A stretch of 64,000 nucleotides of DNA from Helicobacter labetoulli (GCF_003670275.1 NZ_QXJF01000012.1:27350-91349), one strand, 5' to 3'; positions 54,211 through 63,715 are shown, counted from the first letter of the stretch. Notes: generated by a model from the letters alone, not told the origin. Translations and numbers: made by a program.

Positions 54211-56687
54211 AACGCACTCCTTATAGCTTCGGCTTTCATTAATTCCACTTTAGCCCATTGATTTTGAGCAAAGATTCTATCCGCTCCTTCAAGCATAGGA
54301 TTGATAAGAAAATATGGCTCATTTAAGCGGTGGTCTATGTATAACGCTCCACTTACTTGTGATATAGAATCTGAAAGCGTGATAGTCTCTCCCTCTTTGA
54401 TACCTAGCTCGGCAAAGAGAGCATTGCCCACATAAATGCCCATCTTATTTTGCAAATGCACACTTGAGGCGGTGTAGGTATTAAATTGTGAGGGTGAGTA
54501 AAGCTTGTAGGCATTATAAGTTTTATAATGTGGTAATTCTAGCACACTAGATTCAAGTTGTGGCAGTGGGGATAGGGCAATTGATTTGAAGCGATAACCT
54601 CTCATATCAGTGCCATTGTTGGCAAATTTATTTTCAAAGTCATCAAATTCGCAACCACAAATAAGGCTTGTATAATCAATGAGATATTCCCCTTTCATAT
54701 CAAAAGCCTTGGCAATATCACTTAAATCATAGCCTTTAAACACAAGGGCGGGTTTGAGCGGTAAGATTCTACAATCAATGCTCGTATAAGTACCCTCCAT
54801 TTGATTGATAGCGGGCAAAATAAAATCAGGTGTTTGCGTAGCATATTTTTGATTATCATCTATGCTGATACAATCAGATTCACATACAAAGTCCCCTCCT
54901 GTGCGGTATCCTATGCTGCAATGAGAATCTGCTTTTTTGGGAGTAAAATCACAAATCATCGCTAGTCCAAGTGCGTTGGCAAAAGGAGGAATGAGTAAAA
55001 CCTTTAGCACTCCCTTATGCTCCAAGATTCCAAGAATGTGAGCTAGAATCTGTGCTTGTGGATTCTCATACACTTCCGCACCAAGCACAAGTAAAGGAGT
55101 GGTTTGAAGCATTTGTTTAAGTGTGTCAAATTCATTGATGTTTGCATCAAGTAAGGCTTGGAATTTTACCTCTTCTTTTACTTCTTTAACTCTCTCTATG
55201 ATTTCTTGCTCAATCTCTTCTCCAGCTTCATTTGTAGTCTTTACCATTTTTTTTACTTCTTTTTCAACAGGTGCTGTAATGGTCGTTTTACTTTGGAGTA
55301 GTGGCTGTAAAATCTCGCGTAATGTATCAAATTCTACATCTTGCGTGTCATTATTGTCTAAATATGCAAGGGCAATCGCTCCAATAGCAATGCTTAGGGC
55401 GTCCTCACGATAGGCAATATGTGTGAGAGATTTGCTTAAGCTTGTCATTAGTGTATCATTAAGTGGGTGCATATAGATAGCGTTAGAGCCTTTTTGGAGT
55501 TTGAGTTTGTTGTTAAGCATATAGCGTAAAGTTGGCACTTGGTAGTTTATCGCACTGCCTAGAACAATGACATTTTGTGCATTCTTAAGCTCATCAAGAT
55601 GATTGAGATTTGTTTTTTGAGCGTATGTCAAAAAGGCATTGATAAAGTTTTTAAAATCTAGAGCTTCTTGGTTGTGAAGTGTGAGATTCTGTATCTTAGC
55701 GATGTGATTTAGCACAAAGGCCTCTTCATTTGTTGTTTGATTGCCTACATTAATAGAATCTGCGTTCTTAAAGGCGTTAATAGCAGTTTGTAGATTCTGC
55801 TTAGGCTCCGGGCTTGAGCTGACATCATAGGCATAGCGTCCCGCCCCACAAATGGGATTAAAGTAGAAGTCATTTTTTACGCGGAAAATATGCGGTGTGC
55901 CAAGGCTATCATTATGACGGACATCATAGGTGATTTTACAGCCCATAGGGCAGTGCGGACAGGTGGAATCTATCTTTTTGAGTTCCCACGCATTGGCTTT
56001 GTATTTAAAGTCATTTGTGCTTAATGCCCCCACAGGACATACGCTAATGCACTCCCCGCAGTCAAAGCAAGGCGTTTCGCCCACAAATGCGATTAAAGCC
56101 TTCTGTTTTCTAGCCCACACGCTTAGGGCGTCCTTTGGCATTTTCTCTTTCCATACTGCTGTGTCAAGCACCTCTAAATCCGCCTTTTGTGCTTTTAAGT
56201 TATTCTCCCCTAAGTTGTCCTTACAGGTTGTGGCACATCGCTCACACATAATGCAAAGATTAGGGTCATAGACGACTTTTGCCCAAGTTTTATGGGGCTT
56301 GTCATTTTCTCTAATGTGATAATTTTGCGAAGTAACATTCATTTTAAGCGTGTAGTTTTGCAGCTCACATTCCCCACTTTTATCGCACACACCGCATTGC
56401 AGTGGGTGATTGACATCATAGCTTTGCATAATAGCATTGCGTTCTTCCATAATCTCGGGCGTATGGGTAAGGATATTCATACCATCTTTTGCCTTTGTGT
56501 TACAAGAATAGCTGCGTTTGCCTTCAATATCTATCATACAGAGCTTACACGCCATAGTAGGAGAGCAACCAGAGAGATAGCAAATCGCTGGAATCTCAAT
56601 GCCCTCTTTACGAGCAATTTGTAAAATACTCTCTCCTTCATTACAGGAGATAGCCTGATCATTGATTGTAATGGTAATTTTACTCAT
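54207..56687 (-). CDS. nuoG: Complex I subunit NuoG
   Basis: The 826-residue protein has the cluster motifs CYLSGCSPTMACKLC (2Fe-2S), CGVCDKSGECELQNY, CIMCERCATTCKD, CFDCGECISVCPVGAL and CPHCPMGC, then a molybdopterin-like fold without cofactor. An unusual charged stretch of about 35 residues near 480-515, rich in glutamate, lysine and valine (VKEVKEEVKF), looks like an inserted coiled coil. In this group NuoG must take electrons without the NADH module. Overlaps nuoH and the next gene by four bases each. Confidence 0.94.
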   Translation of the reverse strand: MSKITITINDQAISCNEGESILQIARKEGIEIPAICYLSGCSPTMACKLCMIDIEGKRSYSCNTKAKDGMNILTHTPEIMEERNAIMQSYDVNHPLQCGVCDKSGECELQNYTLKMNVTSQNYHIRENDKPHKTWAKVVYDPNLCIMCERCATTCKDNLGENNLKAQKADLEVLDTAVWKEKMPKDALSVWARKQKALIAFVGETPCFDCGECISVCPVGALSTNDFKYKANAWELKKIDSTCPHCPMGCKITYDVRHNDSLGTPHIFRVKNDFYFNPICGAGRYAYDVSSSPEPKQNLQTAINAFKNADSINVGNQTTNEEAFVLNHIAKIQNLTLHNQEALDFKNFINAFLTYAQKTNLNHLDELKNAQNVIVLGSAINYQVPTLRYMLNNKLKLQKGSNAIYMHPLNDTLMTSLSKSLTHIAYREDALSIAIGAIALAYLDNNDTQDVEFDTLREILQPLLQSKTTITAPVEKEVKKMVKTTNEAGEEIEQEIIERVKEVKEEVKFQALLDANINEFDTLKQMLQTTPLLVLGAEVYENPQAQILAHILGILEHKGVLKVLLIPPFANALGLAMICDFTPKKADSHCSIGYRTGGDFVCESDCISIDDNQKYATQTPDFILPAINQMEGTYTSIDCRILPLKPALVFKGYDLSDIAKAFDMKGEYLIDYTSLICGCEFDDFENKFANNGTDMRGYRFKSIALSPLPQLESSVLELPHYKTYNAYKLYSPSQFNTYTASSVHLQNKMGIYVGNALFAELGIKEGETITLSDSISQVSGALYIDHRLNEPYFLINPMLEGADRIFAQNQWAKVELMKAEAIRSAL

Positions 56688-57565
56688 AATATCACCTCTA
56701 CTTTTTTGTAAGGATAGCCTAGATTCAGTTCCTGCTGTTTGATGGATTGACTAGGAAGATACAAAAGGGCAATTGTGCCTTTGAGCGAGTTATCATATTG
56801 GCATTGCGTTAGAATCTGCTGGGATTCAAAGCCTAGTGTAATGCTTGTTTTGTCTTGTAATTTTAATGCTTTGGCAAAAAGGGGCGGTGTTTTAAGCAAG
56901 GGTGAATTTATGGGTGAATCTAGGGCAATGTCAGCAACGCTGCGTTTAGGCATAATATAAATAAAATTGCCATTAGATTCTGGGAGTTGCTCACATACTG
57001 AAAGCTCGGCTTGCAAACTTTGATTTGGCTTAATAGAATCTGCAAGTTCAGGCATAATAATTTCTATATTTGTTATTTTGCTTAAAAGTCCAAGTATGTG
57101 AGCAATGTCTTTGGCATTTGGGTGCTGTGCTAATTCTGCACCTAAAACAAGGGCGAAACTTGAGGGGTTTATAAAAGTTTTGAGCTTGTCTAGCTCCTCT
57201 TCTGCAAGATTAGATTCTGATGCAAGAAAGCCTACATCAAGGTCATTAAGAAGTTTGTCAAGTTGAGCTATATTAGAATCTGCTGTGTTTGCTTGAAAGG
57301 TGGATGAAAGCGTATGGGCTAAAAGCCACGCTACACCAAACTCTGTGCCAACCTCATATCTAGCAAAATGTGCAATTTGTTTGTCATTCTCAAGCCCATC
57401 AAGTAACGGAAGTGGATGTAAGATAAAAAGTTGAGAAAAGAGCTTAGAATCTATGTGTATTTTCTCCCATAAATAGCCAAAGCTCAAAAGCGTTGCGTGT
57501 TGTGTCAAAGTGGTTTGTATAGGCTTATTTGAAATATTGCTCAAAGTCTGGGCAAATGCTTTCAT
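56684..57565 (-). CDS. Epsilon-type complex I protein at the nuoF position
   Basis: This 293-residue protein lacks the NADH and FMN motifs of NuoF. Its place between nuoG and the small gene before it matches HP1265 of H. pylori and its Campylobacter counterpart. These bacteria use another electron donor, reported to be flavodoxin in C. jejuni. ATG 57565 has AAGGAGAG upstream; the longer reading is not supported. No domain can be named with confidence. Confidence 0.75.
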   Translation of the reverse strand: MKAFAQTLSNISNKPIQTTLTQHATLLSFGYLWEKIHIDSKLFSQLFILHPLPLLDGLENDKQIAHFARYEVGTEFGVAWLLAHTLSSTFQANTADSNIAQLDKLLNDLDVGFLASESNLAEEELDKLKTFINPSSFALVLGAELAQHPNAKDIAHILGLLSKITNIEIIMPELADSIKPNQSLQAELSVCEQLPESNGNFIYIMPKRSVADIALDSPINSPLLKTPPLFAKALKLQDKTSITLGFESQQILTQCQYDNSLKGTIALLYLPSQSIKQQELNLGYPYKKVEVIL

Positions 57566-57789
57566 TTTGCTCTCCTTACTACAATAGTCCAATCCACTTC
57601 GTTAAATCGCAAACTATTCAGTAGCTCATCACCGCGATTAAGCACACAATCAATGGCTTTTTGAACATTGTTAAAATCTCTTACTTCAAAGAGAAAAATC
57701 GCCACTTCACCTTGAGAAAGCTCATCACACAGCTCACTTAAGCGTTTTTCAAAATCATTTGCCAAGTGTCGCAAGTCGTATCTTTTCAT
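57562..57789 (-). CDS. Small epsilon-type complex I protein at the nuoE position
   Basis: The 75-residue protein lacks the 2Fe-2S cysteines of NuoE and matches HP1264-like proteins by size and place. It starts at ATG 57789 (AAAGGAGAG upstream) and overlaps the next gene by four bases. It may help bind the alternative electron donor; that is inference. Confidence 0.72.
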   Translation of the reverse strand: MKRYDLRHLANDFEKRLSELCDELSQGEVAIFLFEVRDFNNVQKAIDCVLNRGDELLNSLRFNEVDWTIVVRRAK

Positions 57790-57799
57790 ATCTCTCCTT

Positions 57800-59029
57800 T
57801 TACCTATCCACTTCGCCAAAAACAATATTTGTTGAGCCAATGATAGTTGGAATATCCGCGACATAATGCCCTACTAAAAGTTCCTGTAACGCTCCTGTGT
57901 GATAGAAACTCGGTGTGCGTATTTTAAGCCTATGCGGGGAAGGCATTCCTTGAGAGTTGATAAAGAACCCTAATTCTCCTTTTGGAGATTCTGTTGGCAC
58001 ATAGACTTCACCAACAGGCGGACGCATACCTTGTGTAACAAGCACAAAATGCTGCATAAGAGAATAGTTTTGAGTCATAATATCTTCTTTTGGAGCGGAG
58101 ATATAGCGAGCATCTTTTGCCATTATCTCACTTGGTGTGCTTGGATACATAGTCATAAGCTGCTTAAGAATCTTAATAGATTCATAAATCTCTTCAATAT
58201 AGAGTTGATAACGCGCATAGCAATCGCCCTCATTTGCCACAGGCACTTCAAAATCAAGCTCATTATATAGCTCATAAGGGTTATGTTTGCGTATATCCCA
58301 CTTAATCCCACTGCCTCGTGCCATAACTCCGCTTAGTCCCCATTGCTTGATAAAGTCTTGTGAGACATAGCCAACATTTTCAAGCCGAATACGCCAGATT
58401 CTATTTTTATCAAGTAGCCCACGCACAAGATCAAGCGTTTTAGGCACACTTTGGGTGAATCTCTCTACACTTTGTAAGAATCCTTGCGGTAAATCAAGTG
58501 GCACACCACCTATGCGGATAGCATTATGTGTAAGTCTTGCCCCGCAATAATCTTCCATCAAATCAAGCCCATATTCACGCTCAATAAAACAATATAAAAA
58601 GATGGATAATGCTCCAACATCCATACCATGCACACCAAGAAAGAAAATGTGTGAGATAATACGATTAATCTCTAAAAGCATAGTGCGAATGACTTTAGCA
58701 CGCAGTGGCACTTCCACGCCAATAAGCTTTTCCACCCCTAGAGCAAAGGCGTAGTTATTGCTTGTTGCAGCAATATAATCAAGCCTGTCAGTTGTTGGCA
58801 TAAACTCATTGTAAATCATATTTTCAGCCATTTTTTCAATACCACGATGAAGGTAGCCAATATCAGGTGTTGCTTTTATGATTTTTTCATTTTCTAGCTC
58901 AAGGATAAGGCGGAGTTGCCCGTGAGCCGAGGGGTGCTGTGGTCCAAAATTGACCACCATTTTATCATTTTCTTTTTCAAAAAATATGTTTTCAAAGTTT
59001 GGTTTGAGTTTGGTATAGTTTTGTCTCAT
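57800..59029 (-). CDS. nuoD: Complex I subunit NuoD
   Basis: The 409-residue protein has the quinone-site [14 protein letters not shown] near residue 28, [19 protein letters not shown] near 75 and the C-terminal ending IVFGEVDR. It forms the quinone pocket with NuoB. It overlaps nuoC by four bases (AAGGA before the ATG). Ordinary. Confidence 0.95.
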   Translation of the reverse strand: MRQNYTKLKPNFENIFFEKENDKMVVNFGPQHPSAHGQLRLILELENEKIIKATPDIGYLHRGIEKMAENMIYNEFMPTTDRLDYIAATSNNYAFALGVEKLIGVEVPLRAKVIRTMLLEINRIISHIFFLGVHGMDVGALSIFLYCFIEREYGLDLMEDYCGARLTHNAIRIGGVPLDLPQGFLQSVERFTQSVPKTLDLVRGLLDKNRIWRIRLENVGYVSQDFIKQWGLSGVMARGSGIKWDIRKHNPYELYNELDFEVPVANEGDCYARYQLYIEEIYESIKILKQLMTMYPSTPSEIMAKDARYISAPKEDIMTQNYSLMQHFVLVTQGMRPPVGEVYVPTESPKGELGFFINSQGMPSPHRLKIRTPSFYHTGALQELLVGHYVADIPTIIGSTNIVFGEVDR

Positions 59030-59769
59030 CGGCGTTCCTTTAATTCTTTGCCGGATTTAAAAGTTTTAATAAGTAGTGGCGCATTGCTCTCTTGATAGCG
59101 AGATTCAAAGCTAATAGCAGAGAAATTTTTATCATCATTTCTATCAATTCTTGCACTATCGCGTTGCTCTGGTCCAATAATTTGGCGATACTCTTTTCCA
59201 AAGATTTTATCTACTTCATACCACGCAGCATATTCATCACCTTGTAAAGGATAGCTTTTAAGTAATGGGTGTCCTACCCAATCTTTTGGCATAAGCAATC
59301 GTTGCAAATAAGGGTGTCCATCAAAGATAATCCCAAACATATCAAAGCACTCTCTTTCACTCCAATTCGCACTTTTAAAAAGTGAAGTGAGTGAGGTGAT
59401 ATGCTCTCCTTTTTTAATTTTTGTTTTGATTTTAAGACGCTTTGAGCTTGTGTCCTCAAGCTTAAGAAGTAAGTAAAAAAGTTCAAATTCATTATTTTCC
59501 TCTAGCTTATCAATGGCACTCATCTCCGTCAAAAAGTCATAGCCCAAAACAAATAGCTCTTTGATAAGCGGTAAAATCTGCGTAGATTCTACCCAAAGTG
59601 TGGTGAGATCATTTTGAATATAGCTTTGTGTTATAGGCGTATGCAAGGCTTGAAGAAAAGATTGAGATTCACCCAAAGGAAGCATTGGCGAAGTGGGCAT
59701 TACATCAAAGCGGTTTGTATAATACACACTTTTTTGTGCGTTGGCTTTAGGGGGATTTTGTCGTATCAT
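59026..59769 (-). CDS. nuoC: Complex I subunit NuoC
   Basis: The 247-residue protein has the NuoC signature [18 protein letters not shown] near residue 155 followed by [20 protein letters not shown] 59769 is used; the longer reading extends into nuoB. It has about 70 extra residues at the N-terminus compared with many NuoC proteins. It is separate from nuoD, not fused. Confidence 0.92.
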   Translation of the reverse strand: MIRQNPPKANAQKSVYYTNRFDVMPTSPMLPLGESQSFLQALHTPITQSYIQNDLTTLWVESTQILPLIKELFVLGYDFLTEMSAIDKLEENNEFELFYLLLKLEDTSSKRLKIKTKIKKGEHITSLTSLFKSANWSERECFDMFGIIFDGHPYLQRLLMPKDWVGHPLLKSYPLQGDEYAAWYEVDKIFGKEYRQIIGPEQRDSARIDRNDDKNFSAISFESRYQESNAPLLIKTFKSGKELKERR

Positions 59770-59800
59770 TTTGCACCTCTTGTGTTTTGGGCTATATTTT

Positions 59801-60310
59801 TCATACAAGTCGCTTTGGTTTGATTTGTGGAATAGCTTTCTGTTTGCGAATCTTTTGTTGAAGCACCATAACCGCGTATTGTAAAGTCTCTGGGCGAGGT
59901 GCACAGCCGGGGAGATAAATATCAACAGGGATAATCCTATCTACCCCTTGAACAGTTGAATAAGTATTAAACATTCCGCCTGTATTAGCACAGCTCCCCA
60001 TAGAGATAACCCATTTTGGCTCAGGCATTTGATCATAAAGTCGGCGAACAAATTCAGCGTGCTTTTTGGTAACCGTCCCTGATACAATCATCAAGTCCGC
60101 TTGTCTAGGTGAAGCACGAAAGATGGTCCCAAATCTATCAAGGTCAAAGCGAGAGCCACCTGTTGCCATCATTTCAATAGCACAACACGCCAAGCCATAG
60201 GTAAGCCCCCAAAGTGAGTTGCTCCTACTCCAATTTAATAGCTTATCTACACTGCTAAGAGCGATAGGAAGCCCCGCACTTTGCGTATAATTTACTTGAT
60301 GCTCTGCCAC
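59801..60310 (-). CDS. nuoB: Complex I subunit NuoB
   Basis: The 169-residue protein has the N2 cluster motifs [14 protein letters not shown] near residue 35, [15 protein letters not shown] near 100 and [15 protein letters not shown] near 133. The start is taken as GTG 60310, inside the end of nuoA, because AAAGGAG stands seven bases before it. An ATG seven codons further up is possible but has no such site. Confidence 0.93.
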   Translation of the reverse strand: MAEHQVNYTQSAGLPIALSSVDKLLNWSRSNSLWGLTYGLACCAIEMMATGGSRFDLDRFGTIFRASPRQADLMIVSGTVTKKHAEFVRRLYDQMPEPKWVISMGSCANTGGMFNTYSTVQGVDRIIPVDIYLPGCAPRPETLQYAVMVLQQKIRKQKAIPQIKPKRLV

Positions 60311-60696
60311 GATAATGCTCCTTTCTTCCACGCGTAAATAAATCCTACAATCAAAAAGGCAATAAAGCTTAACATTTCAAAAAATACAAAGCCACCAAGC
60401 CCCATATATGTGAAAGACTTGAAATCTATCGCCCAAGGAATCATAAAAATCACTTCAATATCAAAAAGGATAAAAAGTAAAGCAAGGATAAAAAAATGCG
60501 TGGAGATTCTATTTTGCTGTTTGTTTGGTGTGGGACCGCACTCATAGGTTGAAAGCTTGAGCTTTTCTCTATCCTTTTTTGCCATTTTTCTTGAGATGAT
60601 GCGTTGTAGTCTTAGGGTAAGTGTGAAAGCAACGCTTGTTAGCACAAATAGCACAAAAACGCCAAAATATGGATGCTCAAAAACAGAATGACTCAT
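60292..60696 (-). CDS. nuoA: Complex I subunit NuoA
   Basis: The 134-residue protein has three helices and the conserved [12 protein letters not shown] near residue 47 and [17 protein letters not shown] near 75. It is the first gene of the nuo operon. AAAGAGAAAAG precedes the ATG. Confidence 0.94.
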   Translation of the reverse strand: MSHSVFEHPYFGVFVLFVLTSVAFTLTLRLQRIISRKMAKKDREKLKLSTYECGPTPNKQQNRISTHFFILALLFILFDIEVIFMIPWAIDFKSFTYMGLGGFVFFEMLSFIAFLIVGFIYAWKKGALSWQSIK

Positions 60697-60730
60697 CTTT
60701 TCTCTTTGTTTGCTGATTTTTTTTGGGAGG

Positions 60731-60736
60731 ATTGTA
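60731..60736 (-). promoter_or_regulatory. Possible -10 element of the nuo operon
   Basis: TACAAT on the minus strand lies 35 bases before the nuoA ATG in an AT-rich gap. Alternatives exist nearby (TAGAAT at about 60744). The rest of the 240-base gap to tRNA-Pro holds no gene. Confidence 0.3.
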
Positions 60737-60909
60737 ATGTATAGATTCTAAAAAACACCCTTTTTGGTTAAAAAATACTTTACAAATATCAAAAAAGAGT
60801 TACTTTTTTACCCTCAAACTATGCGTGATGTTGATTTAGGTAGATTCTACACAGCGTTATTTGATGACTTAAATGTATGGGTCTTGTTAGGTATATTAAC
60901 AAAATTTGA

Positions 60910-60915
60910 TATAAT
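60910..60915 (+). promoter_or_regulatory. Promoter -10 element (TATAAT) of tRNA-Pro
   Basis: A perfect TATAAT stands 21 bases before the 5' end of tRNA-Pro in an AT-rich stretch. Confidence 0.6.
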
Positions 60916-60935
60916 GTCGCCTTTGCTTCTTTTGG

Positions 60936-61013
60936 CGGAGTATAGCGCAGCCTGATTAGCGCGCACCCTTGGGGTGGGTGAGGTCGTGGGTTTGAATCCC
61001 GCTACTCCGACCA
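60936..61013 (+). tRNA. tRNA-Pro (anticodon GGG)
   Basis: The 78-base gene starts CGGAGTATAGCGCAGCCTGA, pairs with TACTCCG at the 3' end, has anticodon GGG in CACCCTTGGGGTGGGTG and encodes CCA. Its 3' end borders a run of small unknown genes, so it is a possible integration site. No second copy of the tRNA 3' end was seen in the window. Confidence 0.95.
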
Positions 61014-61177
61014 TCTCTTTTGTAAATAAACAAAAATAGAGATAAATAAAAACAAATAGAATAAAACTTAAATAACCTTTTGTAAGCTTTCCTAAAGTTT
61101 GGAAAATCAAAAAATGATATTTTTTTCCTAAAGAGTGGATTCCTGACATTTTGAAAAAAATAGAAATTTTTGGTAAC

Positions 61178-61233
61178 AAATTTGGAACAAAAAACTTAAA
61201 ACAAAAAAAGGCATAAAATTTGTTCCAAAATTT
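61178..61233. repeat. Imperfect inverted repeat in the A-rich gap after tRNA-Pro
   Basis: AAATTTGGAACAAA (61178-61191) and TTTGTTCCAAAATTT (61219-61233) are near-perfect inverted copies. The 248-base gap 61014-61261 is very A-rich and holds no gene I can see. Confidence 0.55.
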
Positions 61234-61261
61234 ATAGTTTAATTTTGATTATTGTTCTTGT

Positions 61262-61624
61262 TTATATTTGAAAAAAATAAGGATAAAAAAGAAAAACCTC
61301 ATCCGAGGAAAAATACCAAAAATTATTTTTTAGGTATTTTTTATTTTTAGAGACTATTCTTAATCCCTTTTTCTGCAGTCGTGCTTCTGTGACCACTTCT
61401 ACAGATTTTTCTTTCCTGCTTGGATACGCCGTTATAAATGTGGCGTGTCCAGCAGAATCACGAGAGGCAATAATCGTTGTCCGCTCATTGCCTCCTTTAA
61501 TAACCTCTCCTATTTTGGCATTGTTGAGCTTTTTAGCTACATCAACAACCGCCGAGAGGTCAATGCCTCTTTCTTCTACTCTTTACCAGAAGTGTTTGCT
61601 ACACTTCATATATATAGGCGACAT
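61262..61624 (-). pseudogene. Small island gene broken by an in-frame TAA
   Basis: The frame has 121 codons, ATG 61624 (GAAAGGAG upstream) to TAA 61262-61264, interrupted only by TAA at codon 14 (61583-61585). After it the reading is protein-like (RGIDLSAVVDVAKKLNNAKI, then RTTIIASRDSAGHATFITAY). The stop is one base from CAA, so a point mutation could explain it. The end runs through an inverted repeat at 61309-61341. I do not recognise the family. Confidence 0.5.
61309..61341. terminator. A/T-rich hairpin, possible terminator
   Basis: AAAAATACC and GGTATTTTT form a 9-bp stem with more A-T pairing inside, followed on the + strand by TATTTTT. It lies inside the 3' part of the broken minus-strand gene, so it may instead show where that gene really decays. 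Confidence 0.4.
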
Positions 61625-61659
61625 TTTTACTCCTTTCGCCATTCTCATCTTGATTTATA

Positions 61660-61932
61660 TCAAGAGACTTTAGTCCATTCAATGCCCTTGGCATCAACAG
61701 ACACCTTGAAAAATACTTCCACACTTTCGTGTTCGTATTTTCCGCCTACATAGTGGCTGACTTTTTCCCACTTACTAAAAGTAAGTTCATCTGGGTAAAA
61801 TCTAAAGCCACTATTCCCGCAGCCAAAAATCCCATTGCGTTTCCACATATTTTTTGGGTTATGCCCATAATATTGCAGAATCGCTGCAAATACTCTGTTG
61901 TAGAGTATTTTACTTTGTGGCACTTGGCTCAT
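61660..61932 (-). CDS. Small island protein, unknown
   Basis: The 90-residue protein is soluble, rich in aromatic residues (KNMWKRNGIFGCGNSGFRFY) and has no signal peptide. ATG 61932 overlaps the stop of the gene before it (ATGA) and has GGAG upstream. No family is recognised. Tight coupling suggests it works with the small exported protein upstream. Confidence 0.6.
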   Translation of the reverse strand: MSQVPQSKILYNRVFAAILQYYGHNPKNMWKRNGIFGCGNSGFRFYPDELTFSKWEKVSHYVGGKYEHESVEVFFKVSVDAKGIEWTKVS

Positions 61933-62093
61933 TTGCAAGCTCCAGTGGCTTGATTAAAACCACTTTGAAACAATACTTTCGCATTGTCTCCTTGGATTTT
62001 GCAAACCTTCTCTTTTTCCTGCGTAGTTGAAAATGCAACTGCACTTCCTATTCCACACAAGAAAAGTCCTATAATTAAAATTTGTTTCATCAT
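61929..62093 (-). CDS. Small exported protein, unknown
   Basis: The 54-residue protein has a clear signal peptide (ILIIGLFLCGIGSAVAF) and a mature part of about 31 residues with two cysteines (KVCKIQGDN and TGACK) that could form a disulfide. ATG 62093 has AAAGGAG upstream and is followed by a second ATG. It overlaps the next gene. Function unknown. Confidence 0.65.
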   Translation of the reverse strand: MMKQILIIGLFLCGIGSAVAFSTTQEKEKVCKIQGDNAKVLFQSGFNQATGACK

Positions 62094-62139
62094 TGTTGTC
62101 TCCTTTGGTGTTACCAAAAAAAAAGACAGCATTTATCGC

Positions 62140-62171
62140 CCAAAGAGGCAATAAAAATACTGCCTCTTTGG
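62140..62171. terminator. 11-bp perfect hairpin in the island
   Basis: CCAAAGAGGCA and TGCCTCTTTGG flank a 10-base loop, 42 bases past the stop of the gene at 62213. T9 lies further on the minus strand (62117-62125). It may separate the two groups of island genes. Confidence 0.5.
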
Positions 62172-62212
62172 CTATCTCAGTGCTTATTCAGCACAACTTA
62201 TTAGTAGAAATA

Positions 62213-62467
62213 TTACTTCTCCAGTGGGCACTGTGGGTAATACTCCCAAGCAACTTGATCATCTGTTAGGGCAGAATCTATCAAATCGCAAAAGGAATAT
62301 GTCCGCTTTGCAACTTCTACCCCATTAAGGTAGCTCGTGATACGAGCAAACCTTAATTCTGAATCTAGCTGATACGCAGCACACGTATAGCTATCTTCCT
62401 CCTCAGACAACTCGTGGTTGTCTGGATCTTGTAACTTAGCAGCAAGCTTCCTGAGGTGACTTTTCAT
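62213..62467 (-). CDS. Small acidic island protein, unknown
   Basis: The 84-residue protein is acidic and soluble (HELSEEEDSYTCAAYQLDS, then DDQVAWEYYPQCPLEK). ATG 62467 is used; a GTG one codon earlier is possible. It lies eight bases after the gene at 62476. No family is recognised. Confidence 0.55.
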   Translation of the reverse strand: MKSHLRKLAAKLQDPDNHELSEEEDSYTCAAYQLDSELRFARITSYLNGVEVAKRTYSFCDLIDSALTDDQVAWEYYPQCPLEK

Positions 62468-62475
62468 CACACTCT

Positions 62476-62838
62476 TTAGCTCTTTTCCGCCTTTTGTAGG
62501 CAGGAATGGCTGTTAGAATAGCCATTAAATAGGCTATCTTTCCAGCCCATTGCAACATAGTGTTGCAAATTTTCTCCCTGCTTTTCTACAAGCACATTTT
62601 CAACGCGCTTGTATCTATAGGGCATATCGGCTATTGACTCGCAGAAGAAGCATTCCGCATCTTCCACGGTTTCGATGGGATCATTCCAATCCTCATCAAA
62701 TTGTTGTCTGACACTATCTGCTATAACAACAAAATCTGCATCCCTTATTTCTCTATTCGTATAAATTGCAAATAGAGTGCTGTTATCAGAGACTTCAACA
62801 GCCTCTGAAACGATCCCATAGATAATTTTTTCGCTCAT
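62476..62838 (-). CDS. Acidic island protein, unknown
   Basis: The 120-residue protein is soluble and acidic in the middle (DEDWNDPIETVEDAECFF), with no signal peptide. AAAGGAG precedes ATG 62838. Its neighbours at 62213 and 62864 are similar in size and charge, so the three may be one functional group. No family recognised. Confidence 0.6.
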   Translation of the reverse strand: MSEKIIYGIVSEAVEVSDNSTLFAIYTNREIRDADFVVIADSVRQQFDEDWNDPIETVEDAECFFCESIADMPYRYKRVENVLVEKQGENLQHYVAMGWKDSLFNGYSNSHSCLQKAEKS

Positions 62839-62863
62839 TTTTTTCTCCTTTGTGTTTTATTTT

Positions 62864-63208
62864 TTATTTCCTACAACCCCAACCTATAATGTTAAAGTTG
62901 TTTTTTAGGGCATTGTAAGCCCACTCAGCAGCAGTATCTACTGCTACTTCTTGCTCTAGTGAATCTACACTTATAACAGCATCTTCTGCTGTCATTTCGC
63001 CAAATTCGGCTATGAGCTCTCGTTTGTCTAACTGACAAACATTCGCGGAATACAACGAGGCATTCCATTTGAATCTGTCTCCCAAATTTGTTCTAGCAAT
63101 CTCTATTACTATGAGACCGCTGAACAAACTAGCAACCTCCACAATGTTTGTATTGTTCCAAGTGCCATGATCGTAATAAGCCAATTCTCTTTCGAGCTTC
63201 TGGCTCAT
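62864..63208 (-). CDS. Small island protein, unknown
   Basis: The 114-residue protein has a mixed acidic sequence (ELIAEFGEMTAEDAVISVDS) and ends NIIGWGCRK. No signal peptide or membrane segment. The ribosome binding site before ATG 63208 is weak. It is the first gene of the small group behind the toxin-antitoxin pair. No family recognised. Confidence 0.55.
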   Translation of the reverse strand: MSQKLERELAYYDHGTWNNTNIVEVASLFSGLIVIEIARTNLGDRFKWNASLYSANVCQLDKRELIAEFGEMTAEDAVISVDSLEQEVAVDTAAEWAYNALKNNFNIIGWGCRK

Positions 63209-63286
63209 TTTTTCTTTAATTTTTTTGTTTTGTCATGTGTTCTCCTTTATTGTTTTAGACACAAATGAAGGGGACACAATATATCT

Positions 63287-63314
63287 CCTAGGGGAGAAAA
63301 AATGTACCCCTAGG
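63287..63314 (-). terminator. Hairpin after the toxin gene
   Basis: CCTAGGGG and CCCCTAGG flank 12 bases, 26 bases past the toxin stop. No T run follows on the minus strand, so termination is possible but not certain. Confidence 0.45.
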
Positions 63315-63340
63315 GACTAAGAAAAAGAATTAATAAAGAA

Positions 63341-63715
63341 TTAATTATGATTGAGAGTATAAAGAGGAGACCAAATCCTTACTGTTGCTTGGTGTATCTC
63401 GAACAAAAAAGCATCATCTACGATACCAATTTTCTCAATAAACCTTTCTATAGCACAAGATTTGATTTGGCTGCAGTTTGCAGTTGATGGCTTTGAAAGC
63501 CCAAGGCTTTCAAAATTTTGTATCTTTACCATATAGGGCAAAATACAGAGCCTATCTTGCCAAGCAGTAATTGGCACGACTTGCCCTACAAGTTGTCCAA
63601 AATCAGCATCCACCACTATTGCAGGGCGAATTTTCCTGATTTCATTTCCAACCTGTGGCTCAAATTTTACATACCATATTTCTCCGCGAGAAATGGTATT
63701 TTTATTCAATGCCAT
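63341..63715 (-). CDS. MazF/PemK-like toxin of a toxin-antitoxin pair
   Basis: The 124-residue protein has the PemK/MazF start (SRGEIWYVKFEP, then VGNEIRKIRPAIVV) with the conserved arginine and proline, and VVPIT near residue 49. MazF-type toxins cut mRNA in the cytoplasm. The gene overlaps the gene upstream by 14 bases, the usual antitoxin-toxin layout. Length fits the family (about 110-120). Confidence 0.8.
   Translation of the reverse strand: MALNKNTISRGEIWYVKFEPQVGNEIRKIRPAIVVDADFGQLVGQVVPITAWQDRLCILPYMVKIQNFESLGLSKPSTANCSQIKSCAIERFIEKIGIVDDAFLFEIHQATVRIWSPLYTLNHN

Noticed and set aside
56684..57789. Degenerate nuoE and nuoF
   Set aside because: These are the unrelated proteins normally found at these positions in epsilonproteobacteria, not decayed NuoE/NuoF.
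60764..60955. Plus-strand ORF of 63 codons before tRNA-Pro
   Set aside because: It overlaps the tRNA promoter and the tRNA 5' end, and has no ribosome binding site or protein-like features.
61014..61261. CRISPR-like or iteron array in the A-rich gap
   Set aside because: Only one inverted pair is present; no regularly spaced repeats.
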